DNA from: DATARH01 sp046724035
Lineage (GTDB): Bacteria; Pseudomonadota; Alphaproteobacteria; ATCC43930; CGMCC-115725
Assembly (NCBI GenBank): GCA_046724035.1
Contig: JBKOVT010000357.1
Span: 1 to 25,610, forward strand
Direction of reading: 5' to 3'
Length of the DNA: 25,610 bases
The notes beneath the pieces are model-generated. The model was not told the DNA's origin and did not search any database. It was given only the letters and a program-made list of their open reading frames with translations. The position numbers were made by a program, and so were the translations under genes. Below, one piece after another: positions 21,628-25,610 of the stretch. The first letter of the stretch is position 1; each line of letters opens with the position of its first letter.

Positions 21628-22968
21628 ATGTCCGACATCCCCACCGGCAAAGGCGGCGGGCCGAGCCCGTTTGTCAACGCCTTTGATCACCCGCAGCTCA
21701 ATTCGCTCCGCTACAATGTTTCGCAAGCCGGGAGCCCTGTTCACCTCGTTTACGGAACAACGCGCGTCACGGTAAATTTGCTCGAATTCTGGGGCTTCAC
21801 CGGCAGCGCCGGCGGCAAGGGTGGAAAGGGGCTCGGCAATTCCGGCGGCAAGAAAGGCTCGAACCAGCAATTCTCTGTCAATGTCGCCTTTGGTCTGTGC
21901 CAAGGGCCGGTGTCCTTCACCGATGGCATCGCGGCCCCGTTGCGCATCTGGGCCAATGGCGGCGTCGCGACCGGGCTCGCCGCGGTGGGCCTCAACGGTT
22001 ACGCCGGCAATGACGGCCAGGCCGCCGATCCGGTCTTTGCTTCCTCCGATACCAACACGCCGGTCGTCGCCTATTCCGGCACCGCTTATGTCACCGGCAC
22101 GCCCTTGCAGCTCGGCGCGTCGCCGGCCTTGCCGAACCTCTCCTTCGAGATTTACGGAATCATGGCCGGCACCGCGGGTCCGAATTTCCCGTACGATGCG
22201 CGCCCCGACGACATCGTCACCGATCTGTTGACCAACCCGCGTTACGGCGCCGGCTTTCCCGCGATCAATCTCGACACAAGCGGCAGCCTCGCCGATTGGG
22301 GCCTCTACTGCCAGGCGGCGCAGCTCGCGATGTCGCTGTTGCTCGACAAGCAGCAGCCCGCGGCGCGCTGGCTCGAAGAAATCGCGCTCCTGACCGGCTC
22401 GGCCGTGGTGTGGTCCGGCAACACGCTGAAGATCATCCCTTACGGCGACCAGCCCTTGAGCGCCAACGGGGCGTCATGGTCGCCCAACCTCGCCTGGCAA
22501 TACAGTCTCGGCGATGGCGATTTCCTGAGCTGGGGCGGTGGCGACGGCGCGACCGACCCGGTATTGCTCATGCGCAGCGATGCGGCACAGGCGACAAACT
22601 GGCTGTCGCTCGAATACATGGATGCGGCGAACGGCTACAACCCGCAGATTGTCGCTGCCTTCGACCAGGGGCTCATCGATCAATACGGGCTCCGGAGCGA
22701 GCCGCCGGTGCAGGCGCATGAATTCACCAACCCGGCCAGCGCCGCCATCGCCGCGCAGCTTCTGTTGCAGCGCCGCGCCTATATCCGCAACAGCTACAAA
22801 TTCAAGCTCGGCTGGCGCTACGCGCTGTTGGAGCCGATGGACATCGTGCTGCTGACCGACGCGGCGCTCGGTCTCGCCGGCAAAGCCGTGCGCATCACCG
22901 CGATCGAGGAGGACGACAATGGCGAGCTCACGATCACCGCCGACGAAATCCCCGAACTGACTCCGTAA
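21628..22968 (+). CDS. Tail hub protein, N-terminal part (GTA gp15-like)
   Basis: 446 residues from ATG 21628 (CTGGTGAC before it). It starts with NSLRYNVSQAGSPVHLVYGT and has FSVNVAFGLCQGPVSFTDGI, LPNLSFEIYGIMAG and PDDIVTDLLTNPRYGAGFP, then a gp27-like hub region (ARWLEEIALLTGSAVVWSGN, LKIIPYGDQPLSANGASWSP, YKFKLGWRYALLEPMDIVLL), and ends VRITAIEEDDNGELTITADE. This is the trimeric hub that ends the tail tube. Related proteins usually go on into a C-terminal region that here is a separate gene at 23094, so the gene appears split. A glycine/lysine-rich loop (GSAGGKGGKGLGNSGGKKGS) near residues 60-80 is notable. Confidence 0.82.
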   Translation: MSDIPTGKGGGPSPFVNAFDHPQLNSLRYNVSQAGSPVHLVYGTTRVTVNLLEFWGFTGSAGGKGGKGLGNSGGKKGSNQQFSVNVAFGLCQGPVSFTDGIAAPLRIWANGGVATGLAAVGLNGYAGNDGQAADPVFASSDTNTPVVAYSGTAYVTGTPLQLGASPALPNLSFEIYGIMAGTAGPNFPYDARPDDIVTDLLTNPRYGAGFPAINLDTSGSLADWGLYCQAAQLAMSLLLDKQQPAARWLEEIALLTGSAVVWSGNTLKIIPYGDQPLSANGASWSPNLAWQYSLGDGDFLSWGGGDGATDPVLLMRSDAAQATNWLSLEYMDAANGYNPQIVAAFDQGLIDQYGLRSEPPVQAHEFTNPASAAIAAQLLLQRRAYIRNSYKFKLGWRYALLEPMDIVLLTDAALGLAGKAVRITAIEEDDNGELTITADEIPELTP

Positions 22969-23093
22969 TCTCAGACCGCGAAGCGGCCAAAAAATCTCAC
23001 GCCAGAGGGCGCCGCTCTCAAAGCCGGGACGCCGGCAAATAGCAAGCGCCATCGGCTCCTTCGCGTGTCCTTTGCGGTAACTAAGGTGAATAA
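22969..23093. repeat. Repeat-bearing gap splitting the hub gene
   Basis: No gene. It has a short CCGCGAAGCGGCC palindrome near 22977, a reduced type A-like part (AAAGCCGGGACGCCGG near 23020), and a type C arm (CTCCTTCGCGTGTCCTTTGC near 23057-23076) followed by AAGGTG, the ribosome site for 23094. Confidence 0.6.
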
Positions 23094-24137
23094 ATGCCCG
23101 GCCTCATCTCGCCGATCGGGATCGGCACCGCGCTGGCCTATCCAAAGCAGGCTACCGCCGGCGCCCCGCTCGACCCGCTCGTCTCGCCCGGCGACACCAA
23201 CCCGCCGATCCTGTTCGAGCCGCCGCCTGGCCTCACCGCCGGCGATCTCGAGGCCTGGATCATCGCGACGGGTGGCGCGCAGTGGGGCGGCTGTCAGGTA
23301 TGGATCTCGCTCGACGGCTCCACCTACGCCTATGCCGGCACGATCTATCGCGGCGGCCGCCAAGGAATCCTCACCGCCGCATTGCCGAGCCACGCCGATC
23401 CCGATACATCGAACACGCTGTCGGTCGATCTGTCACAAAGCCAGGGCCAGCTCCTCTCCGGCTCCCTGGCCGATGCGGACGCCTTTGTCACCTTGATTTA
23501 CTGCGACGGTGAACTCGCCGCCTTCGAGACCGCAACCCTCACCAGCGCGTTTCACTACGATCTCGCCTATTTGCGCCGCGGCGTTTACGGCACGCCGGTA
23601 GCCGCGCATTCCGCGGGCGCGAGCTTTGCGCGCTTTGGGCCAAACGATCCCTCGCTGTTCAAATACATCTACCCCGCGAGCTTTATCGGCCAGACGATCC
23701 ACGTCAAATTGCCGTCGTTCAACATCTTCGGGCAGGCATTGCAGGGGCTCGCGGGCTTGACCCCGACCAGCTACAGCCTGACCGGCGACGGTGCGATCCA
23801 AGGCCCGGCCTATGTATCGGGCTCATGGCCCGGCAGCCCCGCCGCCTCGCAGATTGTCGAGCGCCATATCTTCGCGACGGCGGTGACATTTCCCGCCGGG
23901 CTCGCCGGCAGCTACGCCGCCAGCGGCATCGCCGCGACCGCGGCAGCCAGCTTCACGATCGCAAAAAACGGCAGCGCGATCGGCACGATGCAATTCGCCG
24001 CGGGCGTGCCCTCGGCGAGCTTCGCGATGACCTCCGCGACGACATTCGCGCCGGGCGACGTGCTCACGATCGCTGCGCCCGCGAGTCCCGACGCGACCTT
24101 AGCCAACCTCGCCTGGACCCTCGCCGGCACCCTTTAG
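23094..24137 (+). CDS. Tail hub protein, C-terminal part
   Basis: 347 residues from ATG 23094, with AAGGTG at 23083-23088. It opens with IGIGTALAYPKQATAGAPLD, then GDTNPPILFEPPPG and WIIATGGAQWGGCQVWISLD, and includes FHYDLAYLRRGVYGTPVAAH and FKYIYPASFIGQTIHVKLPS. In related alphaproteobacterial phages these motifs lie in the C-terminal half of a single hub/tip protein, directly after the ITAIEEDDNGELTITA motif that ends the preceding gene. The last 100 residues (YAASGIAATAAASFTIAKNG, then LTIAAPASPDATLANLAWTL) look like a small beta carbohydrate-binding or fibre-attachment domain. The own ribosome site suggests the split could still work if the halves assemble. Confidence 0.78.
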   Translation: MPGLISPIGIGTALAYPKQATAGAPLDPLVSPGDTNPPILFEPPPGLTAGDLEAWIIATGGAQWGGCQVWISLDGSTYAYAGTIYRGGRQGILTAALPSHADPDTSNTLSVDLSQSQGQLLSGSLADADAFVTLIYCDGELAAFETATLTSAFHYDLAYLRRGVYGTPVAAHSAGASFARFGPNDPSLFKYIYPASFIGQTIHVKLPSFNIFGQALQGLAGLTPTSYSLTGDGAIQGPAYVSGSWPGSPAASQIVERHIFATAVTFPAGLAGSYAASGIAATAAASFTIAKNGSAIGTMQFAAGVPSASFAMTSATTFAPGDVLTIAAPASPDATLANLAWTLAGTL

Positions 24138-24142
24138 CGATC

Positions 24143-24320
24143 AATCACCACAGAGACGCAGAGAGCCTTCGCGTCCCGGCGAAAGCCGGGATCCACTGTT
24201 CAGCCGCGCCTGCCTCTGATGAGTAGGTCCCGGCTTTCGCCGGGACGCGATAAAGAAACCTCTGTGTCCCCTGTGTCTTTGTGGTGAAGCACCGTCTCGC
24301 TGTCTCACCGTCTCATTGTG
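24143..24320. repeat. Type A copy 6 nested inside a type C inverted element
   Basis: The outer type C arms are CACCACAGAGACGCAGAGAG (24146-24165) and the inverse near 24259-24286 (CCTCTGTGTCCCCTGTGTCT, then TTGTGGTG). Exactly between them, 24171-24248 is a type A pair (GCGTCCCGGCGAAAGCCGGG at the left, CCCGGCTTTCGCCGGGACGC at the right). After the right arm comes the CGTCTCGCTGTCTCACCGTC tail seen before other genes. Confidence 0.82.
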
Positions 24321-24334
24321 GAATGAGTCATCCA

Positions 24335-24670
24335 ATGACCTCCGAACACTTCAGCATGCTGCATCCGCATTTCACCCCCGATATCACATTGGGCCACCTC
24401 GTGCAGGCCGTCGTCGTCATCGCGACAGTCGGCGGCGGTGTCCTCGGCGGCTATCTGAGCCTGCGATCGGATCTCGAATTGCAGCGGGCCGAATTCCGCG
24501 TCGCGCTGGCCGGCCACGAAGCGCGCCTCACTGTCACCGAGCGCCTCATCGAGGAGCGCCGCACCGACGACCGCCAGTTTCAGGCCGAGATGCGTGCTTC
24601 CTTGGACCGCGTCATGCAGGCGATCGGCGATCTGAAGGCCGGCCTCGTCCGCAAGCAGGACCGCAAATGA
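24335..24670 (+). CDS. Membrane-anchored coiled-coil protein, lysis cassette (spanin- or holin-like)
   Basis: 111 residues from ATG 24335; an in-frame ATG at 24323 would add four. Residues about 16-40 form one membrane helix (LVQAVVVIATVGGGVLGGYL), followed by a charged helix likely to form a coiled coil (LQRAEFRVALAGHEARLTVT, then RLIEERRTDDRQFQAEMRAS) and a basic end VRKQDRK. The stop overlaps the start of the muramidase (ATGATG at 24667). One N-terminal anchor plus coiled coil fits an i-spanin (Rz-like) or a holin accessory protein. No partner o-spanin lipobox is visible nearby. Confidence 0.65.
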   Translation: MTSEHFSMLHPHFTPDITLGHLVQAVVVIATVGGGVLGGYLSLRSDLELQRAEFRVALAGHEARLTVTERLIEERRTDDRQFQAEMRASLDRVMQAIGDLKAGLVRKQDRK

Positions 24671-25260
24671 TGATGGATTTCACCGGAGCGGCGACACCGC
24701 TCTCCGACGCGGATGTCGTCGCCCAAGCGGCCTCCCTCGCTGTCGAGCCGGCCGCGCTCTGGGCGGTCTGCGATGTCGAGAGCGCCGGCGGCGGCTTTCT
24801 GCCCGACAAGCGCCCGAAGATTCTCTTCGAGGCGCATGTCTTCGGGAAATTGACGCAGCACCGCTGGGATGGCTCGCACCCCGAGATCAGCGCACCCCGT
24901 TGGAACCGGGCGCTTTACGGACCCGCCGGCGCACACCAATACGATCGCCTTGCGCGGGCATTGGCGCTCGACGAGGTTGCGGCATTGGAAGCGGCGAGCT
25001 GGGGTCTCTTTCAGATCCTCGGCAGCAATCACGCGCTATGCGGCTTTGCGGCGGTGCAGGATTACATCGCGGCGATGTGCCGCTCCGAGGCCGATCACCT
25101 TGCTGCCTTTGGTGAATTCTGTCGCCGCGGCGGTCTCGACCGCTATCTGCGTGCCTGCGACTGGACGCGCTTCGCGCTCGCCTATAACGGCCCGGCCGAA
25201 GCCGACAACGATTATGACGCAAAGCTCGCCGAAGCCTACGCCGCCCGCAGTGAGCGATGA
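24667..25260 (+). CDS. N-acetylmuramidase endolysin
   Basis: 197 residues from the first of three consecutive in-frame ATG codons (24667, 24670, 24673). Cuts glycan strands of peptidoglycan for host lysis. It matches the N-acetylmuramidase (DUF3380) family: catalytic Glu38 in DVESAGGGFLPDKRPKILFE, then HVFGKLT, the SWGLFQILGSNHALCGF motif and the late FALAYNGPAEADNDYDAKLA. It has no signal peptide, so it needs a holin. No N-terminal binding domain is present. It is coupled to the upstream membrane gene by a 4-base overlap and is followed by a terminator and a holin-like gene, making a lysis cassette. Confidence 0.9.
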   Translation: MMMDFTGAATPLSDADVVAQAASLAVEPAALWAVCDVESAGGGFLPDKRPKILFEAHVFGKLTQHRWDGSHPEISAPRWNRALYGPAGAHQYDRLARALALDEVAALEAASWGLFQILGSNHALCGFAAVQDYIAAMCRSEADHLAAFGEFCRRGGLDRYLRACDWTRFALAYNGPAEADNDYDAKLAEAYAARSER

Positions 25261-25299
25261 GGCGGTGAAAAATGGCGCGGTTCGCGCGGAACGCACGGC

Positions 25300-25395
25300 A
25301 ACGTCACCACGGAGCCAATTCTCGCTGCCTCAACGCCTCACTCGCGAATTCACCACCTGATACCTGACACCTGATCCCCGACACCCGATCCCCGA
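25300..25395. repeat. Type C remnant and CCTGATACC tandem tract
   Basis: 25303-25355 resembles a type C arm and tail (CACCACGGAG, then CTGCCTCAACGCCTCACTCG). 25357-25395 is a loose tandem of ACCTGATACC, ACACCTGATCCCCG and ACACCCGATCCCCG units, the inverse of the tract before 3833. No gene lies in 25261-25443. Confidence 0.6.
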
Positions 25396-25396
25396 A

Positions 25397-25419
25397 AGCC
25401 GCCGCGAGGCGGCTTTTTT
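25397..25419 (+). terminator. Intrinsic terminator before holin-like gene
   Basis: AGCCGCC-GCGA-GGCGGCT at 25397-25414 is a perfect 7-bp stem, extendable by two A-T pairs, followed by T residues to 25419. It lies 24 bases before the next ATG, the same layout as the terminator before the capsid gene. Confidence 0.75.
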
Positions 25420-25443
25420 GCTGTCCCACCGAAAGGACTTCCG

Positions 25444-25610
25444 ATGCAATTCCCGATGCGCTTTCTCGGCTATCTCCTCGCGCGCTTTAGCGAGCCGTCC
25501 TCCTATGCCGGGCTCGGCGCCGTCCTGGCGCTGCTCGGTGTGCATTTCTCGGCCAGCCTCACCGGGCAGATCGCGCAATCTCTCGCCGCGCTCTGCGCTC
25601 TGGCGGCATT
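25444..25610 (+). CDS. Holin-like membrane protein, partial
   Basis: Starts at ATG 25444 after GAAAGGA and is cut by the window edge after 55 codons. The part seen, MQFPMRFLGYLLARFSEPSS then YAGLGAVLALLGVHFSASL and IAQSLAALCALAA, has a short basic start and two hydrophobic segments. The opening LLARFSEPSSYAGLGAVLAL is typical of a holin-like family that follows muramidase endolysins in alphaproteobacterial phages and GTAs. It would form the membrane lesion that lets the muramidase out. Confidence is limited by truncation. Confidence 0.65.
   Translation, partial: MQFPMRFLGYLLARFSEPSSYAGLGAVLALLGVHFSASLTGQIAQSLAALCALAA

Noticed and set aside
18026..24137. Calling the whole element a gene transfer agent
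   Set aside because: The tail block follows GTA order, but a phage-type repressor, a small terminase close to a large one, lysis genes in the same operon and accessory genes fit a prophage equally or better; particle content cannot be judged from sequence.
3104..25395. CRISPR-like array suggested by many similar repeats
   Set aside because: The repeats are palindromic, of several families, unevenly spaced and separated by genes; there are no uniform spacers.

Overview
The window is most of the late region of a prophage, or of a domesticated phage-like element, in a high-GC alphaproteobacterium, most likely Hyphomicrobiales (Rhizobiales). The pointers are a GcrA-like regulator, a GANTC (CcrM-type) site in the terminase promoter, a DUF6456-type protein, a tail block of the kind shared by gene transfer agents and alphaproteobacterial siphophages, and several families of short palindromic repeats typical of rhizobial chromosomes. 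No integrase, attachment site, tRNA, CRISPR array or insertion sequence is visible.

Layout. 1-1350 is control: a leftward XRE-type repressor cut by the window edge, an inverted-repeat operator candidate, a rightward GcrA-like gene and a frameshifted DUF6456 gene. A good sigma70-type promoter at 1289-1317 then opens the late genes, all on the + strand. These are terminase small and large subunits (1349-3103), a small virion-type protein (3324), a secreted beta-helix protein (3833-6406), portal (6964-8282), two secreted proteins of which the second has collagen-like-spaced head repeats of the trimeric-adhesin type (8581-10472), prohead protease (10638), major capsid protein (11757), head-tail connector, a tail-completion remnant, tail terminator, a small protein, major tail protein (13454-16004), two overlapping tail assembly chaperone frames (16255-16988), a secreted accessory protein (17035), a short tape measure (18026), then the DUF2460, DUF2163, NlpC/P60 and hub block (19236-24137). 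Lysis genes close the window: a spanin- or holin-like membrane protein, an N-acetylmuramidase and a partial holin.

Condition. The element looks damaged. The DUF6456 gene and the portal gene each lack one base, the large terminase carries a 5-bp tandem duplication, the DUF2460 gene has an in-frame amber codon, the HK97-gp10-type gene is reduced to a stub, and the tail hub is split in two. In each repairable case, undoing the single lesion restores one continuous family-length reading frame. With terminase and portal both broken, the element as written should not package DNA unless the lesions are assembly errors.

The most striking feature is in the gaps. Nearly every non-overlapping gene junction holds one or more short palindromic repeats of the host-chromosome type (called A to D below), often nested in each other, and ending just before the Shine-Dalgarno site of the next gene. 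Copies also lie inside the protease and chaperone reading frames and appear to have truncated or split others. This is unusual for a compact phage late operon and suggests long residence in the chromosome.
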